Of a stretch of DNA of 55,895 bases, positions 41,907-50,432 are shown piece by piece. Source of the stretch: Bacteroidales bacterium. Lineage in GTDB: Bacteria; Bacteroidota; Bacteroidia; Bacteroidales; UBA932. The translations under genes and the position numbers were made by a program. How positions within the stretch are numbered: position 1 is the first letter of the stretch; every line of letters starts with the position of its first letter. Under the pieces are notes generated by a model. The model did not search any database and was not told the origin of the DNA. It saw only the letters and a program-made list of their open reading frames with translations. The stretch lies in contig JAFZBQ010000009.1 of assembly GCA_017561665.1 (NCBI GenBank), positions 1 to 55,895 on the forward strand, in the 5' to 3' direction.

Positions 41907-42278
41907 ATGGAAAGATTGACTATCAATCGGGTCGAGATTTTGGGCAGGGTCGGGGCGGACCCGAGAATCATTACATCCGGGAACAAACGCAGCGCAAGGT
42001 TCCCCGTAGCAACCAACGAGCAGTTCCACGACCGCAACGGCGCCCTGCGCGAAGAGACAACCTGGCACAACATCGCCGCCTGGCAGGGACGTTCGATTCC
42101 GGACTTCAACAACATCAAGAAGGGAGTGATGGTGCACATCTACGGACGCATCCGCAACACCAAGTTCACAGGCGTGGATGGAGAGGACAAATACTTCTCC
42201 GAAGTCACCGCCAACCATCTGGAAATCTGCAACGAAAATATAGAGCAGAACTATGCTCCGGGGGGATATGCCAGATAG
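41907..42278 (+). CDS. ssb: Single-stranded DNA-binding protein
   Basis: A 123-residue OB-fold protein: NRVEILGRVGADPRI, RFPVATNEQFHDRNG, TTWHNIAAWQG, VHIYGRIRNTKF. SSB coats single-stranded DNA in replication and repair. The chain ends right after the OB fold at NYAPGGYAR and lacks the Gly-rich linker and acidic DDDIPF-type tip that SSBs use to recruit partners. It may therefore be an accessory SSB rather than the replication one. A row of 10-bp repeats and a probable promoter lie just upstream, and a 7-bp hairpin (42287-42304) follows. Confidence 0.9.
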   Translation: MERLTINRVEILGRVGADPRIITSGNKRSARFPVATNEQFHDRNGALREETTWHNIAAWQGRSIPDFNNIKKGVMVHIYGRIRNTKFTGVDGEDKYFSEVTANHLEICNENIEQNYAPGGYAR

Positions 42279-42287
42279 CCGGGGCAT

Positions 42288-42318
42288 TTTGTCTTTTGAC
42301 AAAAACCAGTTAAATTTG
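42288..42318 (+). promoter_or_regulatory. Promoter of cysS
   Basis: TTTG (42288-42291), 19 nt, TAAATTTG (42311-42318). The -33 box is inside a small hairpin (TTTTGTC at 42287-42293, GACAAAA at 42298-42304), which may also mark the end of the ssb transcript. Confidence 0.75.
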
Positions 42319-42350
42319 CAGTTTGTAACAAATTGCAAGCGACTATCCTT

Positions 42351-43823
42351 ATGTCAAGAGCCATCTATCTGTACAACACCGCCTCACGGCTTAAAGAACT
42401 GTTCAAACCCATACACGAGGGCCATGTCGGCATCTATGTCTGCGGCCCGACTGTCTATGGCGATGCACATCTTGGTCACGCCCGCCCGGGCATCACCTAC
42501 GACGTGCTGGTGAGGCTGATGCGCAGTCTGGGATATAAGGTGCGTTTTGTCCGCAATATCACCGACGTCGGCCATCTTGAAAACGATGCCGACGAAGGCG
42601 AGGACAAGATTGCAAAGAAGGCCCGCCTGGAGCAGCTGGAGCCGATGGAAGTGGTCCAGTACTACACCATCCGCTACGAAGAGGCGATGAAAAAGCTGGG
42701 GGTCAATCCACCTTCCATAGAGCCTCGCGCCTCCGGTCACATAATAGAGCAGATCGCGCTGGTAAAGAAGATCCTGGAGAACGGTTACGCCTACGAGAGC
42801 AACGGCAGCGTATACTTTGACGTGGCCAAGTACAACAAGGATTACAAGTACGGCGTGCTGTCGGGCCGCGACCTGGAAGAGATGATCTCCAACACCCGAG
42901 AGCTGGACGGCCAGAGCGACAAGCACTCGCCATACGACTTCGCATTGTGGAAGAAGGCGGCGCCGGAACACATTATGCATTGGCCCTCGCCCTGGAGCGA
43001 AGGCTTCCCCGGATGGCACTTGGAGTGCTCCGCGATGAGCGCCAAGTACCTGGGCGAGGAATTCGACATCCACGGCGGCGGAATGGACCTGCTGTTCCCC
43101 CACCACGAGTGCGAGTTGGCGCAAAATACCGCAGCCCGCGGCAAGGGCGGCGTCCACTACTGGATCCACAACAACATGATTACCATCGACGGCAAGAAGA
43201 TGGGCAAGTCCTACGGCAACTTCATCACTCTGGACGAGCTGTTCAACGGCACCCATCCCCTGCTGCAGAAGGCATACAGCCCGATGACCATCCGCTTCTT
43301 CATTCTGCAGGCGCACTACCGCAGCACTCTGGATTTCAGCAACGAGGCGCTGCAGGCTGCCGAGAAGGGTCTCAAGAAACTGTTCCAGGCTGTCCGCGAT
43401 GTAAACGGCATCCAGGCCGTGAGCGGCGCTCCCGACGCCGGCGAAGCCAAGCTCTACGAAGATATCTACGACGCCCTCTGCGACGACCTCAACACTCCGG
43501 TGGCGCTGTCGCACATCTTCGAGGCGGTGAACATAGTGAACCGCGTGAAGGACAAAGCCATCCAGGTAAGTCCCGCCGGCCTGGTCATCCTAAAGAAGAT
43601 TTTCAAGGATGTCCTCACCGACATCCTGGGTCTGCAGGATGAGCAGAGCGTGGGCGTGGGCGCCGAAACCATCAACGGCCTCATGGAGATTATCCTTGCC
43701 GAGCGGCAGAAGGCCCGTGCCGCCAAGGACTGGGCTACCTGCGACGCACTCCGCGACAAGCTGGGCGAGCTGGGTATCCGCATCAAGGACACCAAAGAGG
43801 GCAGCGAGTGGAGTCTGGAATAA
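42351..43823 (+). CDS. cysS: Cysteinyl-tRNA synthetase
   Basis: A 490-residue class I aminoacyl-tRNA synthetase that charges tRNA-Cys. [16 protein letters not shown] holds a zinc Cys and the HIGH-type motif; WHLECSAMS and HHECELAQ give further zinc ligands; KMGKSYGN is the KMSKS loop. The C-terminal tRNA-binding helices end in [14 protein letters not shown] use the ATG at 42351; an in-frame TTG 18 nt upstream is less likely. The CNNM-family gene follows after 16 nt. Confidence 0.97.
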   Translation: MSRAIYLYNTASRLKELFKPIHEGHVGIYVCGPTVYGDAHLGHARPGITYDVLVRLMRSLGYKVRFVRNITDVGHLENDADEGEDKIAKKARLEQLEPMEVVQYYTIRYEEAMKKLGVNPPSIEPRASGHIIEQIALVKKILENGYAYESNGSVYFDVAKYNKDYKYGVLSGRDLEEMISNTRELDGQSDKHSPYDFALWKKAAPEHIMHWPSPWSEGFPGWHLECSAMSAKYLGEEFDIHGGGMDLLFPHHECELAQNTAARGKGGVHYWIHNNMITIDGKKMGKSYGNFITLDELFNGTHPLLQKAYSPMTIRFFILQAHYRSTLDFSNEALQAAEKGLKKLFQAVRDVNGIQAVSGAPDAGEAKLYEDIYDALCDDLNTPVALSHIFEAVNIVNRVKDKAIQVSPAGLVILKKIFKDVLTDILGLQDEQSVGVGAETINGLMEIILAERQKARAAKDWATCDALRDKLGELGIRIKDTKEGSEWSLE

Positions 43824-43839
43824 TCTTTAGAGAAGTCTG

Positions 43840-45060
43840 ATGACCGCGTTTATCCTCACCATACTTGCGACTGTCCTGATATCGTTCCTGTGCTCGATAC
43901 TGGAAGCTGTGCTTATGTCCACCCCCATATCGTATCTGAGTATGCGGGAAGAGGATGGCAGCAAGAGCGCCAAACTTCTCAAGAAGTACAAGACCGACAT
44001 CGACCGGCCGCTGGCCTCGATACTGGTGCTGAACACCATCGCCAACACCATGGGCGCTGCCATCATCGGCGGTATCGCCGCCAGGTTGTGGGGCAGCACC
44101 GCCGTCGGCATCGTGTCGGCGGTGATGACGGTGCTGATACTCCTGCTTGCGGAAATAATCCCCAAGACCATCGGAGCTACCTACTGGCGCCACCTGACAG
44201 GTTTCACCGCCGGAATGATAAGCCTGCTCATTGTGGTCACATATCCGTTTGTCCTTATCGCCGAATGGATTACCCGCATCGTGGACAATGACGAGGACGA
44301 GCAGACCGTAAGCCGCGAAGAGGTGTCGGCCATGGCCAACATCGGCGAGGAAGAGGGCGCTCTGGAAAAAAGCGAGAACAAGATTATCCAGAACATCATA
44401 AAGCTGGACAACATCAAGGCGTTTGACGTCATGACGCCGCGCGTTGTGGCCGCTATCGCTCCGGAAAAGATGACGCTGGCTCAGTTCTACAAGAACCCAG
44501 CCTATAACCATCACTCCCGCATCCCGGTATACGCCGACAGCCCCGAATACATCACCGGCTACGTTCTGCGCACCGAGGCACTGGAGATGCTGGCCAACGA
44601 CCGCTTCAAGGTCCGCCTGGGCGACATCAAGCGCGACATCACCCTCTTCAACGAGGAGATTGCCATCAGCGACATCTGGGAGCAGCTGCTCAAGAACAAG
44701 GAGCAGATAGGCCTCATCATTGACGAGTACGGCTGCTTTACCGGCATCATCACGCTGGAAGACATCATCGAGACCATCTTCGGCCTGGAAATTATGGACG
44801 AAATGGACGAGGTGACCGATATGCAGCAGTACGCCCGCGAGCGCTGGGAGCGCCGCCAGAAGCGTTACCGCCAGATAGAGCTGCCCGACGACGATGATGA
44901 CGATGAGGGCGACGGTGAAGATGACGAGCCTCAGCCGGTAATCATGCGCACCGACGTGGAGAACAAGTTCTCCGGCGAGGCCGAACCGGAGCACAGCGCC
45001 GAGGCCCAGGACACCGTAGGCCTGAGATACGCGGAATCGGAAAAATCAGAAGAGAATTAA
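43840..45060 (+). CDS. CNNM/CorC-type transporter (DUF21 plus CBS pair)
   Basis: 406 residues. The DUF21/CNNM membrane domain spans about residues 1-150, with several helices (FILTILATVLISFLCSILEA, ILLLAEIIPKTIGATYW). A paired CBS module follows (about 200-320; DVMTPRVVAAI, GLIIDEYGCFTGIITLEDII). The tail is very acidic (PDDDDDDEGDGEDDEP), and the transporter-associated CorC domain found in many relatives is not obvious. These proteins are linked to magnesium or other cation efflux. The last 4 nt overlap the end of the convergent ispF gene. Confidence 0.88.
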   Translation: MTAFILTILATVLISFLCSILEAVLMSTPISYLSMREEDGSKSAKLLKKYKTDIDRPLASILVLNTIANTMGAAIIGGIAARLWGSTAVGIVSAVMTVLILLLAEIIPKTIGATYWRHLTGFTAGMISLLIVVTYPFVLIAEWITRIVDNDEDEQTVSREEVSAMANIGEEEGALEKSENKIIQNIIKLDNIKAFDVMTPRVVAAIAPEKMTLAQFYKNPAYNHHSRIPVYADSPEYITGYVLRTEALEMLANDRFKVRLGDIKRDITLFNEEIAISDIWEQLLKNKEQIGLIIDEYGCFTGIITLEDIIETIFGLEIMDEMDEVTDMQQYARERWERRQKRYRQIELPDDDDDDEGDGEDDEPQPVIMRTDVENKFSGEAEPEHSAEAQDTVGLRYAESEKSEEN

Positions 45061-45542
45061 TCCATGCAGAGAAGCACGGCGGCGTAAGCCTCCACCCCTT
45101 CTTCGCGGCCGGTGAAACCGAGCCGCTCAGTGGTCGTGGCCTTGATTGATACCGCATCCACCGGCACACCCATCACCAGGGCCAGTGTCTCGCGCATCTG
45201 CTCTACATACGGAGCAATCTTTGGCGCCTGCAGCAGCAGGGTGATATCGGCATTTACCAGCGCATAGCCGCGCTCACAAACCATATCATAAGTGCGCCTG
45301 AGCAGTATCTTGCTGTCGATGCCTTTGAACTCGTCGCTGGTGTCGGGGAAGTGATGCCCTATATCGCCCAGAGCCAGCGCGCCCAGCAGCGCGTCGCACA
45401 GGGCATGGATTATCACATCGCCGTCGGAGTGTGCCACACACCCCTTTGCGTGAGGGATTCCCACCCCGCCGAGAGTCAGTTTGAGCCCCTCTGCCAGGCG
45501 GTGGACATCATAGCCGTTTCCTATACGAAAGTCACATTTCAT
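45057..45542 (-). CDS. ispF: 2-C-methyl-D-erythritol 2,4-cyclodiphosphate synthase
   Basis: A 161-residue trimeric enzyme of the MEP isoprenoid pathway. GNGYDVHRL carries the metal-binding Asp and His, AHSDGDVIIHALCDALLGA the active-site loop, and FPDTSDEFKGIDS and KATTTERLGFTGREEGVEA complete the signature. The frame is open far upstream through the neighbouring gene, but the ATG at 45542 gives the normal length and sits 5 nt after a good promoter. dxr of the same pathway is at 4138. Confidence 0.95.
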   Translation of the reverse strand: MKCDFRIGNGYDVHRLAEGLKLTLGGVGIPHAKGCVAHSDGDVIIHALCDALLGALALGDIGHHFPDTSDEFKGIDSKILLRRTYDMVCERGYALVNADITLLLQAPKIAPYVEQMRETLALVMGVPVDAVSIKATTTERLGFTGREEGVEAYAAVLLCMD

Positions 45543-45547
45543 ATTGG

Positions 45548-45578
45548 CAAATTTACTATCTTTGCTTGGATAAACAAA
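45548..45578 (-). promoter_or_regulatory. Promoter of ispF
   Basis: Read on the minus strand: TTTG (45578-45575), 19 nt, TAAATTTG (45555-45548), then the ATG at 45542. On the plus strand a TATCTTTG box (45557-45564) overlaps it and may serve the gene at 45585. Confidence 0.75.
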
Positions 45579-45584
45579 GCAACT

Positions 45585-45995
45585 ATGGCCATCACTTTCT
45601 TTCCCCGACCCAAGCACAAGGTATTCAACTACACTCCACGCTATTACGACGAGCGCAAGGAGCGTCTTAAGGAGTTGTATGCCAAGTATGGGAAGGAATA
45701 TCCCAGCGACGCCAAGGCCACCGTACAGCAGGCAGCCGAGGATCTGAAAGACGTCGCTTCTGCCAGCGAGGTCAGAGAGGTTATGGACGCTGCCGGACAG
45801 AAGCAGAACCGCAGCGGCGCCTCTTACATCCCCGGCCAGTACATCCGCAGCGCATACCGCAAGGACACGGCCACCCGCATCAGCGAAGAGAAGAGCCACA
45901 GCCCGCTGCGCACAGTGATAGTCTGCATCACCATAATCGCCGCCATACTGGTGGCATATTATCTCAGTCAGGGGCTGGTAGAGTTGTTCAGGTAG
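45585..45995 (+). CDS. Small single-pass membrane protein, unknown
   Basis: 136 residues. A basic N-terminal region (FFPRPKHKVFNYTPRYYDERKERL) and a helical middle precede one C-terminal membrane helix (VIVCITIIAAILVAYYLSQGL). I recall similar short proteins before mutL in other Bacteroidales but know no function. The ATG at 45585 is chosen because the longer open frame runs through ispF. mutL starts 3 nt after its stop, so the two are probably one transcript. Confidence 0.7.
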   Translation: MAITFFPRPKHKVFNYTPRYYDERKERLKELYAKYGKEYPSDAKATVQQAAEDLKDVASASEVREVMDAAGQKQNRSGASYIPGQYIRSAYRKDTATRISEEKSHSPLRTVIVCITIIAAILVAYYLSQGLVELFR

Positions 45996-45998
45996 AGT

Positions 45999-47807
45999 AT
46001 GATCAGAGTCCTTCCCAGCAATATCGCCAATCTGATTGCGGCGGGCGAGGTCGTCGGACGGCCTGCGTCGGTGGTCAAGGAGTTGATGGAAAACAGCATC
46101 GACGCCGGGGCCACTACCGTGAGCGTCAGCATTTTGGATGCCGGCAGGACCCTGGTGCAGGTGATTGACGACGGCTGCGGAATGAGCGCCAGCGACGCCG
46201 CCCTATGCTTTGAACGCCACGCCACAAGCAAGATTTCACAGGCGGAGGACCTCGAGAAGATTCTGACATATGGTTTCCGCGGCGAGGCGCTGGCCTCCAT
46301 TGCGGCGGTGGCCCAGGTGACCTTGAAAACCCGTCGGGAAGAGGACGAGGAGGGCATCCAGATAGAGGCGGCCGACAGTCGCATCCTCTCAAAGAAGCCC
46401 GTAGCGGCGCCAAAGGGCTGCAACATCGCTGTCAGCAACATCTTCTACAACGTCCCGGCGCGGCGCAAATTCCTCAAATCGGACGCCGCCGAGATGCGCC
46501 ACATAGAGCAGGAGTTCCTCAGGGTGGCTCTTTCGCATATCGACAAGGCATTCGCGCTGAAGCACAACGGCCGCGACGTATACAACATCCGCCCGGCCGA
46601 CAGCCTCAAACAGCGCATCACCGACCTTTGCGGCCGCGAACTGGCGACTTCCCTGGTGGATGTGGCCACCGACACCGACATTGTCAAGATCAGCGGCTAT
46701 ATCGGCAGCCCCGCCGAGGCCCGCAAGACCCCCGGCAACCAGTTTTTCTTTATCAACGGCCGCTATTTCCGCAGCCCTTATCTGCACAAGGCTGTCTGCA
46801 AGCCCTATGAAAACCTGGTGCGGGAAGGCTACACGCCGGCTTATTTCATCTTTCTGGAGTGCGACCCCGCCGAGGTGGACGTCAACATCCACCCCCAGAA
46901 GACCGAGATAAAGTTCACGGAAGAACACATTATATTCGAAATCCTCTCCGCCTGCGTGCGCGAGGCATTGGGACGCGGCGCCTTCGGCCCCAGCATCGAC
47001 TTCGAGAGCGGCGAGGTACTGGACTTCCCCGTGATGGACCGCGTCGGCAATTTCGGTGGAAGCGGAAGCGCCTCCGGCGGAAACGGCAGTTACGGCTCCC
47101 CCGGCTATTTGCACCCGCCAAAGATGGACTACTCTCCTCTTTTCAAACAGTTCGAGGAGGGCGGCGAAACGGTAGGCGGCGGTGCAGGCGCCCCGCGCTA
47201 CGTCGACCCCAACCCCAACTACGGCCCGCTGCTGGAAGAGGAATCCGCCCCGGAACGCAATGTGCTGGTGCTGGGCGGCAAACTGATTCTGGCGCCGGTA
47301 CGCGAAGGACTGGCGGTAATCAGCATCAAAAAGGCGCAGGAGGCCATCCTGTACCACAAATACTTCGAATTCCTGAGCCAGGAGAGATTCATCTCCCAAC
47401 GCTCTTTATATCCCCAGCAGGTAGTACTGCCATCCAACGTCTACTCAGTGATCCTGGAGAATCTGGAGCGGCTCTCGCAGCTGGGATTCGACATCCGCGA
47501 TTTCGGCGACAACACCATTATCGTGTACGCCGTGCCGGATGGATTTCCCACGGAAGATGAGGCCTTGAAGGATGTTATGGACAATCTGGCCGCCTCGCTC
47601 GACACTGAACTGACCGGCGAAAGCATCGCCTCCTATGCCCACACGCTGGCAGCAGCGGCTGTTAAGAAGCTGAGCCACAACCTCAACGCGGTTCAGGCCG
47701 AAATGATTGCCAACCAGGCTCTGGTGCTCCGCGCCACCTACGGCAACGAACTGGCCACAAAATGCATCAGCATCATTTCTAACGAAGAACTGGAGAGAAG
47801 AGTATGA
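45999..47807 (+). CDS. mutL: DNA mismatch repair protein MutL
   Basis: 602 residues. The N-terminal GHKL ATPase is complete: ELMENSIDAGA (catalytic Glu), DDGCGM, HATSKI and YGFRGEALASI, then the transducer domain (FFINGRYFRSP, VDVNIHPQKTEIKF). A Gly/Ser-rich linker (about 350-400) leads to the C-terminal dimerisation domain. The usual DQHA(x)2E(x)4E nuclease motif region reads AVISIKKAQEAILYHKY, so I see no clear endonuclease site. MutL links MutS mismatch recognition to strand removal. The rhomboid gene begins 4 nt before its stop. Confidence 0.95.
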   Translation: MIRVLPSNIANLIAAGEVVGRPASVVKELMENSIDAGATTVSVSILDAGRTLVQVIDDGCGMSASDAALCFERHATSKISQAEDLEKILTYGFRGEALASIAAVAQVTLKTRREEDEEGIQIEAADSRILSKKPVAAPKGCNIAVSNIFYNVPARRKFLKSDAAEMRHIEQEFLRVALSHIDKAFALKHNGRDVYNIRPADSLKQRITDLCGRELATSLVDVATDTDIVKISGYIGSPAEARKTPGNQFFFINGRYFRSPYLHKAVCKPYENLVREGYTPAYFIFLECDPAEVDVNIHPQKTEIKFTEEHIIFEILSACVREALGRGAFGPSIDFESGEVLDFPVMDRVGNFGGSGSASGGNGSYGSPGYLHPPKMDYSPLFKQFEEGGETVGGGAGAPRYVDPNPNYGPLLEEESAPERNVLVLGGKLILAPVREGLAVISIKKAQEAILYHKYFEFLSQERFISQRSLYPQQVVLPSNVYSVILENLERLSQLGFDIRDFGDNTIIVYAVPDGFPTEDEALKDVMDNLAASLDTELTGESIASYAHTLAAAAVKKLSHNLNAVQAEMIANQALVLRATYGNELATKCISIISNEELERRV

Positions 47808-48469
47808 GAAACTACAGTTTCGGCGGGTTTATGAGTTCGATTCCGCCCGTGACGCGGAACCTGATAATAATCAACACCATCGTGCTGATATTCACCGTAT
47901 TGACGGGGGACAAGATGTACGAGATGTTCTCGCTGTTCGCCTTTGAGTCGACTCTGTTCAAGCCGTGGCAGATCATTACCCATATGTTCATGCACGGCGG
48001 TTTCTGGCATCTGTTCTTCAATATGTACACGCTGCTGATATTCGGCACTCAGCTGGAGCGGGTGTGGGGCAGCAAGAAGTTCCTGCTGTTCTACTTCGTG
48101 ACGGGAATCGGCGCCGCCCTCTGCCATAACCTTGTGGTGCATCTGCAAATCAACCACGCCCTGGCGGCAGGCAATGCAGCCAAAGCCCAAGCGGCCATGA
48201 TGACCCCCACCGTAGGTGCCTCCGGCGCCATTTACGGCGTGCTTCTGGGCTACGGCATGCTCTGGCCCAACAGCGTGCTGCAGCTGCTCATTCCGCCGGT
48301 GAGACTCACCGCCAAATGGTTCGTAATCATCTTCGGCGCCATAGAACTTGTCACCGGCCTGACCGGTATGGGCGGCAATATCGCCCACTTCGCCCACCTG
48401 GGCGGCATGCTCTTTGGTCTGGCACTGATATTATACTGGAAGAAACGGGGTAAACTGTACAGCGACTGA
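47804..48469 (+). CDS. Rhomboid-family intramembrane serine protease
   Basis: 221 residues with about six membrane helices. Catalytic Ser140 lies in the GASG motif (TVGASGAIYGVLLGYG) and His198 in AHFAHLGGMLFG. The HMFMHGGFWHLFFNMYTL helix carries the conserved HxxxN-type oxyanion residues. Rhomboids cut membrane-anchored proteins within the bilayer. It overlaps mutL by 4 nt and is followed after 1 nt by the EEP membrane protein, suggesting co-transcription. Confidence 0.92.
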   Translation: MRNYSFGGFMSSIPPVTRNLIIINTIVLIFTVLTGDKMYEMFSLFAFESTLFKPWQIITHMFMHGGFWHLFFNMYTLLIFGTQLERVWGSKKFLLFYFVTGIGAALCHNLVVHLQINHALAAGNAAKAQAAMMTPTVGASGAIYGVLLGYGMLWPNSVLQLLIPPVRLTAKWFVIIFGAIELVTGLTGMGGNIAHFAHLGGMLFGLALILYWKKRGKLYSD

Positions 48470-48470
48470 T

Positions 48471-49598
48471 ATGGCAAAGATCCATTATCCCAAAACAGAG
48501 AAACCCAAGCGCAACAAGACTTGGTACAAGAAGAAATCGGAGCGCGGTCTCACGGTTTGGCAGATTCTGTTCCGGGTTCTGGTGATTATCAGCGCCGCAG
48601 CCCTGCTTATTTCGTACCTGTCCATATTCATCGACCCGGCGTTTATGTCGGTGCCGTCATTTTTCGGCCTCTATTACATCCCCATCTTCATACTGAATGT
48701 CATTCTGCTGATAATCGGGCTGGTAAGGATGAAGCGCTACCTGGTTATCAGCCTGGTGGCGCTGCTGCCCACGCTGTTCTTTGCCGACTTGTTCGTCAAG
48801 TTCGGCGGTGAGGAAAAGAGCGTGGCCGGCGACGAGGTCAAGGTGATGACTTACAACGTGGGCCGCTTCGGCGCCACACCCAAGGGGATGAACACCACCC
48901 AGGCTCTCACCAAAGTGTGTGAATTCGCCGCCCGCGAGGCTCCCGACGTACTGTGCCTGCAGGAGTTCCAGACTTCCGACACCGCCGCCGTGGCCCGGAT
49001 CCTCAAATATCTCCCCTACCGCTGCCATTTCTTCTACGGTACCATCAAGAATTTCTCCGGCGTCATAACCTTCAGCCGCTATCCCATAGTGGATAAGGGG
49101 GCCATCACTTTCAAGGACACCCATAACCTGTGCGTCTGGAGCGACCTGCGCATCAATGATGTCACGGTACGCGTCTACAATTGCCATCTGCAGAGCAACC
49201 GCCTCTCGTTTACCAACACCATCCGCAGGATGGCCAAAAAGGGGCAGTTTACAGACGAAGTAAAGAACGTGCACGAGCGCATCGCCGACAGCAACATCAA
49301 GCGCAGCGAACAGGTCGGCACCATCCGCGACCATATAAAGGCCTGCACCATCCCGAGTATGGTCTGCGGCGATTTCAACGACACACCGATGTCGTATACC
49401 TACCACACCCTGGCCTCGGGCCATAAGGACAGTTTTGCCGACGGCGGCAACGGTTTCGGCGCCACCTATTCTGTGCTGTGGCCGCTGCTTCGCATTGACT
49501 ACATCCTGATGCCGCAAAACGTCTCCTGCGACCGCACCCACATCACCCGCGTCCCCTACTCCGACCATTATCCCGTAAGTACACTGATATATTTCTAG
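48471..49598 (+). CDS. Membrane-anchored endonuclease/exonuclease/phosphatase-family protein
   Basis: 375 residues. A basic N-terminus and three membrane helices (about residues 25-48, 58-80 and 88-108) precede an EEP domain: VMTYNVGRFG (Asn), LCLQEFQ (Glu), YNCHLQS (His), CGDFNDTP (Asp, Asn) and YSDHYPV (Asp, His). All catalytic positions are intact. Substrate unknown; the domain should face the periplasm or cytoplasm next to the membrane. It lies 1 nt after the rhomboid gene. It is distinct from the EEP-SGNH fusion at 17272. Confidence 0.87.
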   Translation: MAKIHYPKTEKPKRNKTWYKKKSERGLTVWQILFRVLVIISAAALLISYLSIFIDPAFMSVPSFFGLYYIPIFILNVILLIIGLVRMKRYLVISLVALLPTLFFADLFVKFGGEEKSVAGDEVKVMTYNVGRFGATPKGMNTTQALTKVCEFAAREAPDVLCLQEFQTSDTAAVARILKYLPYRCHFFYGTIKNFSGVITFSRYPIVDKGAITFKDTHNLCVWSDLRINDVTVRVYNCHLQSNRLSFTNTIRRMAKKGQFTDEVKNVHERIADSNIKRSEQVGTIRDHIKACTIPSMVCGDFNDTPMSYTYHTLASGHKDSFADGGNGFGATYSVLWPLLRIDYILMPQNVSCDRTHITRVPYSDHYPVSTLIYF

Positions 49599-49602
49599 CG
49601 AT

Positions 49603-50178
49603 ATGACAGAAGACCTTAAATACGAAGTCGATGCCGCCGTCAAGGCCTTGAAGGCGGGCGATGTTATCCTTTACCCGACCGATACCGTGTGGGGCCTGGG
49701 CTGCGACGCCACCCTCGACAATGCCGTACAGCGCATCTTCGACCTCAAGAAGCGTGACGACGCCAAGTCGGTGATCATTCTGGTGAGCGATGCCGATATG
49801 CTGGCGCGCTATGTGCGCCAGATACCGCCGATGGCACTTGACCTGCTCGATATCAACGACAAGCCGATGACAATCATTTATCCTGAAGGGATCGGCCTCT
49901 CTTCCAAAGTCATTGCCGACGACGGCAGCGTGGCCATCCGCATCCCTCAGAACGAGTTCTGCGTGGAGATGATACGCGCCTTCGGAAAGCCGATTGTGTC
50001 GACCTCCGCCAACATCAGCGGCGAGGAAACTCCCGCCTGCTTCGCAGAGATCAATGCGGAGATTCTTGACGGCGCAGAGCACATCGTGGAGCCGTCGCTG
50101 GAAGAGGGCAGCTCCGGCCTTTCGTCCCAGATCATCAAGATAGGCCTGAACGGCGAGGTCAAGGTCATAAGAGAATAA
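49603..50178 (+). CDS. tsaC: L-threonylcarbamoyladenylate synthase (Sua5/YrdC/TsaC)
   Basis: 191 residues. ILYPTDTVWGLGCDA, KKRDDAKSVIILV, DKPMTIIYP and STSANISGEE are diagnostic for the YrdC fold. The enzyme makes threonylcarbamoyl-AMP from threonine, bicarbonate and ATP, the first step of t6A37 synthesis; tsaE at 16057 acts later in the same pathway. It starts 4 nt after the EEP gene and ends just before the tRNA-Met promoter. Confidence 0.93.
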   Translation: MTEDLKYEVDAAVKALKAGDVILYPTDTVWGLGCDATLDNAVQRIFDLKKRDDAKSVIILVSDADMLARYVRQIPPMALDLLDINDKPMTIIYPEGIGLSSKVIADDGSVAIRIPQNEFCVEMIRAFGKPIVSTSANISGEETPACFAEINAEILDGAEHIVEPSLEEGSSGLSSQIIKIGLNGEVKVIRE

Positions 50179-50179
50179 T

Positions 50180-50210
50180 TTTGGGTAATTGGAAATTTCG
50201 TTTACCTTTG
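50180..50210 (+). promoter_or_regulatory. Promoter of tRNA-Met
   Basis: TTTG (50180-50183), 19 nt, TACCTTTG (50203-50210). The tRNA begins 12 nt later. Confidence 0.85.
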
Positions 50211-50221
50211 CAGTCCCATTT

Positions 50222-50295
50222 GGCGGGATAGCTCAGCCGGTTAGAGCGCATGATTCATAATCATGAGGTCGCCAGTTCAATCCTGGCTCCCGCTA
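50222..50295 (+). tRNA. tRNA-Met (CAT anticodon)
   Basis: The acceptor GGCGGGA pairs with TCCCGCT (first pair G-U). The anticodon arm CATGA-TTCATAA-TCATG carries CAT, and the T-loop TTCAATC is in place. Discriminator A at 50295; CCA is not encoded (CAA follows). The weak G-U first pair is not the mismatch of initiator tRNAs, so it is an elongator-type tRNA. A lysidine-modified tRNA-Ile2 also has CAT and cannot be excluded from sequence alone. Confidence 0.93.
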
Positions 50296-50304
50296 CAATG
50301 ATGA

Positions 50305-50322
50305 GGGGGGCTAATGCCCCCC
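50305..50322 (+). terminator. Terminator after tRNA-Met
   Basis: GGGGGGC (50305-50311) pairs with GCCCCCC (50316-50322) around TAAT, followed by AATTTCATTTCC. The T run is broken. It lies 10 nt after the tRNA. Confidence 0.7.
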
Positions 50323-50432
50323 AATTTCATTTCCCCCTACCGCTACGGCTGCCCTATCTCACACGCATTACCTTCGCAACCTTCGCTATCGGCTGATGCC
50401 GATTATTAATACGAACTCTATCTTATTGTAAT

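Noticed and set aside
45543..45899. N-terminal extension of ispF
   Set aside because: IspF is about 160 residues and a good promoter lies just before the ATG at 45542.
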